From Typhlomys cinereus (Eukaryota > Chordata > Mammalia > Rodentia > Platacanthomyidae): 64,000 bases of DNA. The first letter of the stretch is position 1. The number at the start of each line of letters is the position of its first letter. The position numbers were made by a program, and so were the translations under genes. Below, one piece after another: positions 11,915 to 24,595 of the stretch. The notes beneath the pieces were generated by a model. It was not told where the DNA came from. It was given only the letters and a program-made list of their open reading frames with translations, and searched no databases. Location: the NCBI GenBank assembly GCA_023101885.1, contig JALPQD010000044.1, positions 6,291,565 through 6,355,564 of the forward strand, given 5' to 3'.

Positions 11915-12143
11915 GGGGGCTGGAGAGGTGGCTCAGGGGTTAAGCTTCTGCCTTGCAGGCAGAAGGTCCTGAGTTCAGATCCTAGACCCAATGTATAGAC
12001 ACCTGGTGGAAGTGGGGGCAGCCTGCACTTCTGGTCCTGGTAGGGCGGAGCCTGTGAATCCCGGGGCGGAGCCTGTGAATCCCGGGGCAGAGTAAACAAG
12101 GAGGTGGAGGCAGTCCATGGTGGTTCCTGAATTCACCAGTGGT

Positions 12144-12177
<34 letters not shown>

Positions 12178-12203
12178 TAAATAATAATAAAAAAATTAAA
12201 AAG
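11915..12203 (+). mobile_element. tRNA-head (B2/DIP-like) SINE with intact target duplication
   Basis: This is the best-preserved copy of the family in the window. The head reads GGGGCTGGAGAGGTGGCTCA, then GGGGTTAAGC, and the B box GGTCCTGAGTTCAGATCC, very like rodent B2. The body is different from mouse B2: TGGAAGTGGGGGCAGCCTGC, CTGGTCCTGGTAGGGCGGAG and GTGGTTCCTGAATTCACC. It ends in (CA)n at 12146-12175 followed by an A-rich tail. The 12-base AGAATTTGTTTT at 11903-11914 is repeated at 12204-12215, a perfect target-site duplication. An internal unit GCGGAGCCTGTGAATCCCGG is present twice in tandem (12053-12088). The low divergence suggests a comparatively recent insertion. Confidence 0.9.
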
Positions 12204-14364
12204 AGAATTTGTTTTGAATGTTAAAATTGAGGTCAAGGCTTGGAATGAGACTATTGCTGTCATTTGACAAGAAGTGATTTTTGGGGTATTGAGGCATATT
12301 AAAGCTGTTGGAGGCTTCTAGTAAAAGAGTGAGTAGTAGAATAGCGAGGACTACATATATAGTGTGCATGTGGCGAGGTGATATGCAGAAAAGAATACAT
12401 CTATCCAGATACATCATAATCCAAGTTTTCAGGGGTGATAAGTGAGAGAATATTATCGAGGAATGAAATACCTCTTCTCTTTTATTTTATCTGATAAGTG
12501 AAAATACAAAAGTAATTAATTTTCAGAGAGTACTATGTTATATTTAATGTGTGCATATATGCATCTATTCAATCTGTATATTGTTTAAATCATGTTAGAC
12601 GAATCTGTCTCCTTGAGAGCTTACCATCTGATTATTGTAAAACCTTTCTAAATTTATTCCCCTCGTGTTTTTAGATATATAATGTACATTATTATCTATG
12701 ACTATCCTGCTTTGCTTACATCTTTTTTGATAACCCAAATTGCAGAGACATTTATGTAGTTATTTTTCTAGATCTTTCGTGAAAGAATTGCAACTGTATA
12801 ACTGACACATGTACTTTATGCAAATGTTGTATTTACTTGTGGTCTTTTGGTCTCTGCCTCTCTTAATTTAAGGGGCATTTTCCTTCCTGCTGTGAATGAA
12901 ACTCTCTGGTATCAGATTTGGGGTTCTCCAGCATTTCCCTTTTGTTTTCTGAACTTTCAGTTTTTCTTTTCTCTCTTTTCTAGCTTCTACTTCTTTTAAC
13001 TTTAAATTCATTCTTCACTTAATTGGAGACTGGAATTGTCAGTAATGACACCTCAGGGTAAATACAGCTCCATTATACGTCTTTTCCTTATTGACAATTG
13101 TATAGATACCATCATAGTTGATATCTGTCTGCTTTTGCTTTACTCATGGCTTCCATATACTCTAGCTATATTATCATTCTGAAATACAGTTAAAAGTCCA
13201 GTGCTCTACTGTGTGCAATATAAAGCACATACAGCTTCCTGCATGATTATGTTTTCTCAAAGGCAGTTTTATATCTCAACACAAATTATATGATCCACAC
13301 AACTCATTCTTGAATACCGACAGAATGACTAGAATGAATCAAAGGTCATCTAGCCTGTTCCCCAGATTCCAAGCATTGCTACACCTAAGTCATCAAACCT
13401 AGATGGGTATCTATTGATTCTGCAGGGAAAAAAGATCCTTCGATTTCCCTCAATTAACCAGTTCTAGAGTATAATTATTCTTATAGTCAGGAAGTTCATG
13501 CATGTGTAATAGTAGAGCTCGTTTTTGTCTCCTCCACCCATCTTTGTATTCATTGATCTATTTGCGTGGTATCGACCTTCTGTATTTTAGGCAGGCTGTG
13601 AGTCTGCATGTGTTTGTGTGCTTTACAAGAGTTGATGACTTTAGAAAACTACAAGTATATCAATTAAGGCTATAATAGCATTAGTATTGTAGAATTTGAA
13701 AACATTTTTCTTCACCTAACAACGTGTATTCACCACATTCATTTTCAAAATTCTTTAGGGAAAATGAACCATTAGTAGTGACAGTAACAATCATAAAACA
13801 TTTCTTTCTTAGTTCTCATCACCATGAAATGAGTAATTATATTATGTAATGCTACTGCAATCTGAAAATATTTTCACCCATGAGCTGCTACTGTTGTTCA
13901 TCTTTAAAGCTTCAAGTGATTTTTAAAAATATGCATTCTTGTCTGTCTTGACTAGTTTTCTTTAGCCATTGTTGGCTAATTTCAGTCTATTAATAGTAGA
14001 CCTATTCCAAACAATTGTTGGGTATGTTCTTTCTTATTCCTTTCTAAATGTATTTTATTCCTTTTTTTTTTTTTTTATAAATGTTTGTATCTAGGGACTG
14101 TCAGTGCATATGTGTGTGGGTTTGTGTACATTTATGTGGGTGTCTGTGTGGGTACCCAAAGTTGTTCTTGGTTATCTCCTTTACAGTCCTACAGTTCATT
14201 TATTGTGTCAAGGTCTTCCAGAATTAAATTACTTTATTAGCTGCTCAAAGTAGCCAGCCTGCCCTGCAAAGCTCTTGTTTCTGCTTCCAAATTTCTGTCT
14301 GTTTTTCATACATAGCCAGTATTTCATTTGACCCAATTGCCGGTTGAGTATCATTTTCATGTGG

Positions 14365-14545
14365 TTTGTGGGGGGGTATGTGTTTGTCTGCATTGGAGCA
14401 TAGGCACACAATGGCATGTATGTATGCATGTGAGTGCCTGTGTACAAAGACCTTTGATTACTATTAGGTTTCTTCTTCAATCACTTTCTACCTTATTCTT
14501 TGAGGTAGGGTCTCCTTCTGACCCTGGATGTTGCCAACTATATGA
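14365..14545 (-). mobile_element. B3A-like SINE remnant
   Basis: A GT-rich stretch is followed by CTTATTCTTTGAGGTAGGGT, then CTCCTTCTGACCCTGGATGT, in the antisense order of B3A. The head-proximal half is missing. A similar GT-rich stretch at 14085-14165 may be part of the same or a second remnant. Confidence 0.4.
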
Positions 14546-14934
14546 AGGCTTCTTTGCTTTCCATCAAATGCTTTTCCTCGGTAATATGTAGTAGAAGTGA
14601 TTTCCATATGTTTGGGTATATTTTAAATAGTGTCCTGTGTCTCTGCTTCAAATTTTAAGCAAATTTCTAAAAACCTTGACTTTGGATAGCCAGGATAGCT
14701 TGTGTGTTTCCTCCTTGCTGTATTTTTGTGTTCCCTTCCAATTCTTGGATGCCATTCACATGAAATATATTCCCTGGGATGTTTATGGACTGTTAGGAAC
14801 CACTGCAAATTCCTTTATTACATAGAGGCTGTTTTTGAAAGTACAATGTTAACCATACGCTGACAATGAAATGTGTACATAAAGTCTTGATTAATATGGG
14901 ATATTTACTTAATTTTGAAATATTCCTATCACAG

Positions 14935-15305
14935 GTATTATATGAGTTATTTGGATCATTGCTGTGACATAAATACTGGTTTAAAGCACTTGAGGAAGGA
15001 ATGGTTTATTTTGCATTCCTAGGTACAGAGTATATTATTTCACGACAGCAAAAATGTGGCAGTAGATGCTTGATGTGACTACTAATGTTGCATCTACAAT
15101 CTAAAAGCAAAAAATGATTAATGCTGCTATATAGCTTATTTTCTCCCTTTGTATGCAGTCTGGGAATCCAGTGACATGATAACACATGAGGCTTTGTAAT
15201 AGGCATAATTTATATTTGTGGGTTCCCCCAATTAACCATATCCATGGCCTCTCTCTTCAGTATTCTAGATCCTGTCAAGTTGACAGTCAGTAGTAATCAT
15301 CACAT
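14935..15305. repeat. Rodent interspersed repeat (family not named)
   Basis: The segment contains TTGCTGTGACATAAATACTG and GGAAGGAATGGTTTATTTTG near the left end, and ATTCTAGATCCTGTCAAGTT then GACAGTCAGTAGTAATCATC at the right end. I recognise this combination as a common rodent repeat but cannot name the family with confidence. It is diverged and carries no coding capacity. Confidence 0.45.
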
Positions 15306-16928
15306 GCAATGATTTCTCTAAAAGTTGTATGCCTTGAAAGGTAAAATTTATTCTTGTCTACATAGTTATCCTAGCTTTTGGTATCTCACATGTATTAGTG
15401 GTTCTGCGGAAGGTAGACTGGTTTTTTACATTAATATCCTATGCGCATGTAGGTAAAATGTTGGTGTTACTAGATTTATGGGGAATAACCATTTAACTCA
15501 GTTTCTATAATAATTGTTAAAGTAAAACATTTCTACTACAAGTGAGAATATTCTTTCCTGATGAGAATCATCAAGACTTCCATGCTGTCCTTAATTGCTA
15601 TAATAAATCCTTATATAACATTGGAAAGTTTATAAATACTAACCAGGTTCCATGAAATGTGAATTCAGGTATCCTGTTTGGAAGGAAACATTCACTGATC
15701 TAGAGAAAGGTTGAGTTTCCCTAAAAGGAATGTTGGGAAAAAATTTTTGGCATCTTCCATTGGTCCTAAACATACAACTTCTTTATCCTGGCCTTATGTC
15801 TCGCTCACTTCAAAAGAGCATGCAAGCTAAATTTGATGAAGAGGAGGACAGGTTTTCAGAGGATGGATAACTCTAATAGTTGATGACATAGAAATAACCC
15901 AATAGAATGGGAATACATGTGAAATGAGACAAGGTTTTAAAAGACAATGAATTTGTTTTAAGCAATATAAAACCTGTCCTTGGATAACAAACATATTTGC
16001 TAACTTTATGTTAATGTACTCCATTGTGTACATTAAAAGTTTTTTTGTGGTATTTGGCATTGTCATAGTTTCCAAATCCTCTATACATATTATCTATTAC
16101 TATGACTTTGTACATGTTGATATTGATAGAATGATAAAACAGCTATATGAAAGCTTATGAATAAATATAAACACATTTTGCTAGTTGGGAAGACAATCAT
16201 TTTTTGAGGATTTCATTGAAGACTGTTACTGGCTTTGTGTCTGCTCTAAACCCAGTCCCTTAGGCCAAATGCACATGTATGGTTTATTTCCACAAATAAT
16301 TTGAGTGTTGCTTTGGGTGGCAAATATTTTATACCCAATTAGATTTTTAACTTTTTGTAGAATTTCTTTCCTTTTTGAGTGACTATATTCCCTCACTGTG
16401 TTCAAAAATCATGTGATCATTTCTTACTCTTTTAAAACTCATTGACTCCCCATAAGAGTATGTATGACACATTTTGGGAGAGTTTATAAAAAGCTGTTAA
16501 TTATTTCTCTTTAGCAACAATAATAGAAAATAGATTTGAAATGGATCTGTTTCAGCCTTATTTAGTCTTTGAGGAAAATCAATCTGTAATGTGAACTCAA
16601 TTCCTGCAAATGTGAAGGATCCTTATTTAAATGATGATGACTGGTCGAAAGTTTCTGACTAGCTCATCTGTAGATATCAATTGTATTAAATTAGGTCAAA
16701 TACATGGAAGAATGAGTATCAAACCATAAAGTTTTTAGGCATCAGAATGTTTGTTCCCTTAATGTTGAGAATTTTGAGGGTAAATACACTGTGTTAAATT
16801 TTATTAAATCATCAGTTGTGTGACTTCTTTACTATTGGACCATGCATGTACAATTCAGAACTTAACATTAGCAACATGTATCCATGTGTACCCACATTGC
16901 TAATTTTTATGGAGCCCATTTTTATCAC

Positions 16929-16958
16929 GATTCAGAGAAGAATCCACTTCTCTGAATC
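16929..16958. other. Perfect 12-bp inverted repeat (hairpin)
   Basis: GATTCAGAGAAG at 16929-16940 is exactly complementary to CTTCTCTGAATC at 16947-16958, with the 6-base loop AATCCA. It lies in unannotated intron with no repeat I recognise around it. The outer bases do not continue the pairing, so it is shorter than a typical microRNA precursor. Confidence 0.8.
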
Positions 16959-17144
16959 TTGGGCTGATCAGCCCCTTCTATTTTTTTTATAATTTTGACA
17001 TACATTTTGACATATACATAGATTGTTTCTAATGTATATGTTAAGCCTTGACTTTTGTAAAACTTTCTATTGAGGGAGTAACACCACCTATATGTTCAAA
17101 AACATGTTTTTCACTTTTTCAGATTTGTCTATTTCAAGGGCTGC

Positions 17145-17189
17145 TTCTGTCTGTGTCTGTGTCTGTCTGTCTGTCTGTCTGTCTATCTG

Positions 17190-17243
<54 letters not shown>

Positions 17244-17258
17244 ATCTATCTATCTATA
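17145..17258. repeat. (TCTG)n(TCTA)n tetranucleotide tract
   Basis: About 40 bases of CTGT/GTCT units pass into about 70 bases of CTAT units, with one missing base near 17243. A compound microsatellite, expected to be length-polymorphic. It has no connection to the gene's coding function that I can see. Confidence 0.95.
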
Positions 17259-18262
17259 TGTGGTGTAATGTTCTGTCATGCATGTCCCTCTCTTTGCCAG
17301 TAGTCAGCAAATATTTCAGTTGTTGTTATTAATGTTATATTTGCTTATTATTATTATCATAATCATTGATCAAATATCATTGTCATGAATTTTTGCATAT
17401 TTGGTGTTAGGGTCAGTATTGTTACTTTTGAAATTTGTTAACTAGACCTGTAGCTGTCATATTGCCTTACACCTGTGGGAAGTACAAAGACTCTTCCCCT
17501 GTCTCAAGACCTAATGGAACTTTAGGGGTTGGGCTATCTCCTGTGTTTAGTCCTTTCTAAGATTCTTTAGCTGACTATAGCTTAATACTAACTTTAGAGT
17601 GTCAGTGTGGCCAGATTATTGTATTATTTTCTGAAGAGCTTTTACTAATTAATATATCTTCCTATCAATATTATATGAGAATTTTCATGGTTCTAAGCTT
17701 AGAATGTTCTCTTTCTCATCCTTTCTCTGCAACCCTTCTTTTTTATATCATTCCTTCTCAAATTTTTTGTATGGGTTTCTTTGTTTTTTATTTAATGATA
17801 GTAGGAATATTATACACAACTGCTATATTATATCACTAGCATTCACCTCTAGTAAATTAAACTAATAAGTAGCTCATTAGAATTGGCTGCTTCTTTCTGT
17901 CATTCATGGAATCCCCAATATATACTTGCCTCAATTACTCCATGTTTAATTAAATTATAGTTACTATAGTTGGGATCCAGGCACCATTTTTCGAAGTTTC
18001 CCATGTTATTTCTTTGTGAGGAGACTATGCAAACCATTGATGATTTATGCATACACCCACATACACACACACACAAACACACAAGTAAATGTACATACAC
18101 ACTCACTTTTTTTATAACTAGTGATTTTCGAATTCCGTGTCTTAAAATTTTGTAGGCTGGTTATTATTTCTTTCTATGGAATCTTACTAATACTTTTTTT
18201 TTTTAAAAAAAAGTCCCTATGTAATTTGCAGTTTCATTATGAACTGTGACCACCAAGCCTTT

Positions 18263-18290
18263 CTTTGTGAAAAAAAGGCAATTCACAAAG
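18263..18290. other. Short perfect inverted repeat
   Basis: CTTTGTGAA (18263-18271) pairs with TTCACAAAG (18282-18290) around a 10-base loop. Such a short stem can arise by chance in AT-rich sequence. Confidence 0.6.
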
Positions 18291-21200
18291 GATCTGCAAT
18301 TTATTTGAACATTATCTTCTGAAAAAATGCATGAATTATTTCCGTGTATCTAATAATTATATCAAAGAGCAAGCAACTTAAGTTGAAATTTGCAACATAC
18401 TATTAGACAGCTCAGTAGTTTAGATTCTGACCAAAATCCTACCTGGACACTAATTTGTGAGTTGGGAGTTTCTAGAATGAAAATAATCTTTTCTCTAATC
18501 CCTTCTGCAATGAAGGAATTAGCATCCTTTTTCTGTGTGTTAAATCTTTCATTTTGCTGAAATGACTTCTTGCCTTTGGGATATTTCCTTTCAAGTTCTA
18601 GAACTCCTTATTTTAAGTAGAGTCTATTCTGGTTTTGAAGCCCATTAGAACTAAAAACTCTACATCACTGGTGCCTCATAGATGTTGTAGAGCAGGCTTG
18701 GTTTTTAATATTTGGTCATGACTGTTGACAGCCAGTTTCATTGTTCTCCATTTTGTAGTCTTGACTTTGTGCTTTTCTTAACAATGGACATAACTCTAAA
18801 CTTTCATATTTATTTCAGATGTAGGCACCTGTAAGCAGCACTTAAGTACAAGCATAGAATTAAGTACTTATGATCATCAATTATGTATGGCATTTCTATT
18901 ACACATCTTTTAATTATGTTGAAAGTATTTACTTCATGTTACAATGATCTTGAATACGCACACAAACTTGTGTTTAGAATGTCTTTCTGGAATAATATCT
19001 TTCCATTTGGTGACCTGCATAGGAATGATAGAATGCAACTTTATACTTATTTTGTAAGGATGTTACTTTTCATAGTATTTATGGAATCTTAGTGTTTATC
19101 ATGCCCAATTCAAATTCTTGGAGGAAGAAACACCATCCTCTATATAATTTCAGTTTAACATTAACATATACATTTTATATGTAGCTATGAATTCCTAGAT
19201 CAGCTTTCAAGCCAGTCTACATAAAATGAATTGTTATTCTCTTTCAAAGGTTATCAGCTGGTACTTGACTTCAAATTTTACTGTTACCCTACATAGAAAT
19301 CTCATCTTTGCAGGTAGAGATGTTTTTCTGGAAGCATTCAGATATACTATTTTGTGATGATGAATCATTTCATTGGTTTGATGCTGTTAGCCATGTCCGT
19401 TGTAAGGCGACCAGTGATGAAGGAGAATTTTTGCATTAATGAGATATGGTTATCTATAAATATTTTATCTAATGAAATTCTATCGAATTATATATCTGAA
19501 ATAGTAAAGTTTTTCAATGAGAATATATTCTGATATATAATTTTAACTTTTAAGAACTATAGAATTAAACTTTATTATGAATTTTATTATGACTCCACTT
19601 GCTCCTTCTCTATACTTGTCTTTCATTGATGTTAATCCTAGTGTCTAACCTGGAATAGCATAGGGTGTGTGTACACATAGATTTAAATGTAAAATATTCT
19701 TCCAATATATCAAAAATGATATTATTATTAATGCTCTTTCTATAAATTACATGTATTTCCAAGCAACATGAATGCCTTTATTTTACACTCACTAAATTTT
19801 TTAAAAGTGCTACAGGTCCAGAGACAGAATTTCTAATGGTTAATATGATGTCAGTCATATTGCAGGCAACCAGTATCTACTGCCTGGAGGATAGACAAAA
19901 CATAAAATAAATGCAGAATCAGAGTTTGTCATCAATGTGTTTGATTTACCACTCAAAGAATAAAGGATGAGAATGGTATGGAAATGTTCAAGAATCTGAA
20001 GAGCACATACATACACATATTTGAGCAATATGCAAAAAGTAAATTTTTAAAAAGTGGCCTAATAATATGTAGCAGTTACAAATTTGACTTATCAAGCCAA
20101 AAAGGAAAAAGGTGTGTTAACATGGTATTTCGCTAAAACGTTGAGGAACTCATTTATTATCTAGAATAATATGTGTATGTGCATTTGTAGATAAAATTAA
20201 AATTATATTTTATTGATTTATCTCTATATTCATAGGTAACTATAAAATACTCTAATAATACATTTTTACAAAGAAATATTGATGCCAATCCATCTGTGTG
20301 TGAAATGATAATCTTAATCAGTGTAAATGTAGCTCAGCTCTCTACCACTAAAATGATTTAATGAGATATAAGCCAAAAAAAGGAAAGGTTATATTTTGTT
20401 AAGAAGGAAAGGGCAGTATGGTTCAGTACCTTTACTTAAGTAACCTTTACATGTGCAATTAACATTTAAAAGAAATAAAGTTTTGGAAGCATTATAGAGT
20501 AATTGCATAAATGTAAAAAGTAGTTCAAAGCCTATGGTCTGTTAGGAGAAATTTGTTCATGTAACACTGACAGTTATCAGAAAGTGCATTTGTGATACAT
20601 AAAAAGTGAAGAAAAATCTCATTTGGCGACATAGTTACTGCCTTCTCCTCTGCTGTTTTCTTAGTAAACATCAACTCGTTGACATTTTCTAGGATGAAAT
20701 TTTCATACTGAACTGGGATTGATCTTTCAAGCCAAAATTCTGTAATATTAAGAATAATATTAAGAATATTCTTAATAATGATGTTTGACATTAAGGAGCA
20801 GCAGTTTCAGAGGGGAGGGGAGAAATGTAATTGCTTCTGCCTTGAAATTTACAAGCTATTTGTCCATCAATTGCTTGGAATTTGAATGCATTTCTGTTCC
20901 CAGAATCTGTCCTTAAGAATAGCTTTTTGCTTATAGCACACATTGAAGGTATCTTAACTCATCTTCAGTTTGTTAACATAAGTAGTTATAATATCCATGA
21001 GACACTAAATTCAAGAGTTTCATTAGTTGGAAATGGATACTCCTTGAGAAATGTAAATTTTCATCAGTCAGGTATGTTTCAGTTTGCCCATATTTTTCTT
21101 GTTAAATAGTGCTGTTGAGTAGGACCCTCTTTTTTGCAGAAGCCCTTGCATTTGATGTCTTTTGACACCTCAGTGAATAACTTGCAAATCTCCAAGTTGA

Positions 21201-22129
21201 CTTTTGTCAGGTTTCAATATCTTGCCTGTAGTGACTTCCTTTGTCCTGTGTGAACAACTGTGTTTGAGAAGGGAGAAAGTACATTGAAGCCTTTTAGGTG
21301 CTGAGGATATTGTTACATGTATGTTTCTGAAAAGTCATAGATACTTTCTCCCCATTTCTGTGGAGCACAGGTTGTGGATCAAACTGAGGCATCAGTCTTA
21401 TCAGCCACATGTTGTACTACTGAGGTTTATCTCCAAGCTGTGTTCTTTTTCACTATGCTTGATTAAATGTTACAGGAGCAGTGCTCATCATAAAACTCTC
21501 CTTTCTACAGGACTCAGAGGTTATGCATGTTGTAGATGAATAGGTTATGGCTAGAGACACATTTAGGAATCTTGTATGTCGAACCCCTTTGCCCCTTTCC
21601 CACATTAGTGGCTTTCTTACTGAACTCAGCCTGTTTGCTTGCATTGCCTTCCATTCCTGTGTGAGATAGCCCTCTTGGGATGCCCTTTAGTCTAGCAATC
21701 AAGTAGATTCAAACAAATTTTTAGAGTTCTTACACCATTCTCAAGCCGAGCCTTACACCTTATGTATTCATGAATATTACCATATCTTTCTTTGCCCTAT
21801 GTCTACTTATATTTATTCCCTCTCTACTTAAAATCTTGTGGACACAAAAACATACTTCTACTCAATTTTTCACTGAATCTTTGCCTACAAATGTTTACTT
21901 TGTGTGTAAAAATGTAATATGCCTTTAGGCATTGATTATAGTGGCTCTTTATAACATGGGAATTGCAAGTATTTGATTATGTTCTTTAATAGTAATGTAC
22001 TTCAGTTTCACATGAGGGAGTGTCTTGTTCTTAGGATTATTTTCAAATAAAGCTCAGAAAGCACCTTGGTTATATAAATATACCTTACTTTTAAAAATGG
22101 CATCCTAAAGCCACTTGGTGTTTTAAATA

Positions 22130-22345
22130 TTTCAGTAGTGGAGAGAGGGAGAGAGGGAGGGAAAGATGGAGGAAGGGAGGGAGGGAGGAAGAGAAAGAAC
22201 TTGCCCTAATTCATGTGTGGATGTCAGAGGACAACTCTAGAAGTCTGTTTTCCTTTATATCATATGGACAGCAAGGATGAACTTCAGATTGCCAGGTATG
22301 CATGCAAGTGTCTTTAATTCCTGAGCCTTCTTTTTGGTCTTAATA
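22130..22345 (-). mobile_element. B2/B3-like SINE remnant
   Basis: A GA-rich run (22139-22199) precedes GTGTGGATGTCAGAGGACAA, then CAGCAAGGATGAACTTCAGA and a degenerate head ending CCTGAGCC. This is the antisense order of the rodent B2/B3 group and parallels 5672-5880. Confidence 0.5.
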
Positions 22346-23139
22346 TTTTTTTCTTTTGCAGTTGTACAAAAAAAAGAAAGTATATGCTATCTCCCTTTGA
22401 GGAAACCATATTCAGAAGATGATTTAACAGATTTTATATAGCTAAATGTAAAATAAAATAACAAAATTTTACTTTTAAAGTTATATTTTATTTTAGGCTT
22501 GATTTTGACCATGATAATTGTTTTCATAGTTTAAGGGCAAAATTGTGATGGCAAATTTAAATATACTGAATTGAATTATTTCATAACTTCAGTGTTGTCC
22601 TTAGTCTTCCTAATTTGCTTTCACTGTACTGAAAAGTATTTATGTAACCATAGGCAAAGTTCATTTTTCTTAATAAAATACTTTATCAAAAAGGCACAAA
22701 CAAATGTTCAAAAATTGACTGATTTTCATGTATTCATAATGTTTTATTTAGATGTTGGAAATATTCTTTGCCTTGCATTTACATCTCCTGAGTTCTTTCT
22801 GTAGCGCCACCAAAAAAGCTAGAAAACAGAAGTATCATCTTAGTAGTTACTTTTCTTTGTATGAGTTAATTGTATTAACAAAACAAAATAGTAGACGAAG
22901 TTGATTTAATTTCTATATGTATGTACATGGTTCTCCCCATAGTTGTATTTCTTTTATATTAAAGGGTGAAACATTTTAATTTTGAGTCTTTTTAGACAAG
23001 AATGCCATTACATTTCAAGTGCTAAATGGAAAGGCAGATTTGAGTTGTAGGAAAGAAGAAAAGTGCAGATGATGAAAAGTCACTTTGGTGGGATTTTGTG
23101 TCATATGTCACTGACTCTATATATTATTCAGCTTCATTT

Positions 23140-23265
23140 TGGTTTTCTGTTTTTATGAGACATAGTCTTGCAGGGTAACCAGGCAACCACCAACTCATCC
23201 TCTTGCCTCCGCCCCCCTTGTTCTTAGACTAGGGGAACAAATCATGATTCCCAGCTTTTCACACA
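23140..23265 (-). mobile_element. B1-like SINE remnant
   Basis: The + strand reads TTTTTATGAGACATAGTCTT, GCAGGGTAACCAGGCAACC, then CTCATCCTCTTGCCTCC, the antisense order of a 7SL-derived B1 with many changes. No target duplication was identified. Confidence 0.35.
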
Positions 23266-23447
23266 TATTCAATACGAAAAGTGTAGAACATAAAAAATAA
23301 CCATTTTCCCATTTTAAGTGTATAATTCATTACTTTGTTTGCATTTACCTTGTTGTCTGCTACTATTTCTAGAAAATTTTCATCTGAAATAGACACTCTA
23401 TATCTGGTAACCTTGATTCTCCTTTTGTTCTTTAAACACTCATGTCT

Positions 23448-23520
23448 TTTTTAAAAAATTTTTTAAAAATATTTATTATTATTTTATTCAATTGTGCTTG
23501 TGTGTGAGTGCATGTGTGCA

Positions 23521-23574
<54 letters not shown>

Positions 23575-23784
23575 ACCATGGGCAAATTCAGGAATCACCA
23601 TGGATCGCCTCCACTTCCTCCTTGTTTACTCTGCCCTGGGATTCACAGGCTCCGCCCTACCAGGATCAGAAACACAGGCTGCCCCTGCTTCCACCCCGTG
23701 TCTATACGTGGGGTCTAGGATCCGAACTCAGGACCTTCCGCCTGCAAGGCAGAGGCTTCACCCCTGAGCCACCTCTCCAGTCCC
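23448..23784 (-). mobile_element. tRNA-head (B2/DIP-like) SINE, antisense
   Basis: The reverse complement matches the copy at 11915: head GGGACTGGAGAGGTGGCTCA, B box region GGTCCTGAGTTCGGATCC, the TGGAAG-CAG body, a GGCGGAGCCTGTGAATCCC block and a (CA)n tail that appears here as (GT)n at 23521-23572. An A-rich tail (here T-rich) follows. TAAACACTCATGTCT at 23433-23447 and TAAACACTCATCTCT at 23785-23799 form a 15-base target duplication with one mismatch. The flanking copies and low divergence point to a young insertion. Confidence 0.88.
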
Positions 23785-24124
23785 TAAACACTCATCTCTT
23801 GTAGCTACATCCTATAATGAAGCCATATGATTTTCATAAGACACTTTTAAGATTTATCCATTTTGCAGAATGCATCAAAACTTCTTTCCTTTATAAATAC
23901 AGTTGCCTTTACCCACTGAGCTATCTTGCCTGTCTGTATTATTCATTCATGACTGAATAATGCTGCATTGCATCCACATGCATATATTATATTGTATTGA
24001 TGCATTTGTTGATACACAGGTGATTTTTTCCATTTTGTGTGTAATGAAGAATTGTGTTTTGATTATCTGCACAGTGTATATTTTCAGATCTTTTGTGTAC
24101 GTAAGGTTATTCAAAAACAGAATC

Positions 24125-24130
<6 letters not shown>

Positions 24131-24168
<38 letters not shown>

Positions 24169-24176
24169 CAATGCAT
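24131..24176. repeat. (AT)n dinucleotide run
   Basis: An uninterrupted run of 23 AT units. Its two ends are single-copy and no associated element is evident. Confidence 0.95.
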
Positions 24177-24364
24177 AATGAGAAATTTTGTAGAAGTACA
24201 GAGCAGCATTCAAGCTGAAAACCCAGGAAAGCCTGTTGTGCAATTGCATTCAGAGTCCTGAATCGGAAATTGAACTAATTGTTTATGTATGTGGGGGGTG
24301 GGCATGTGATAGTAAAATACAACAAGATGTAAGAAAAGTTTCAAATAATTTTTCTAGCTGAAAC

Positions 24365-24595
24365 ATACAGACAGAAATTAAAAGGGGATTAGTTTCTCCT
24401 TCTTTTTGGCTTTTGTTCTGTTCCACTTCTCAAAATGATTGGGTGATATCCACCCACATATAGATGGGCAAGCTCTTCTGCTGAATTGCGAATCTCATCC
24501 ACTAATAGATTCTCAGATACAACCAGAAAATATCATATACTCTGGAAACACCTTGGTCCAGTCAATTTGACACATAACCATCAAAGTTATAAGAA
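24365..24595. repeat. Rodent interspersed repeat remnant
   Basis: The segment ends with ACCTTGGTCCAGTCAATTTG then ACACATAACCATCAA, comparable to the right end of 14935-15305 (GTCAAGTTGACAGTCAGTAGTAATC region). CACCCACATATAGATGGG in the middle fits the same family. It is heavily diverged. Confidence 0.35.

Noticed and set aside
17145..17258. Regularly spaced repeats as a CRISPR array
   Set aside because: The units are 4 bases with no spacers, in a mammalian intron; this is a microsatellite.
23492..23767. Cysteine/valine-rich 91-codon frame
   Set aside because: It is the translation of a (GT)n run and an antisense SINE.
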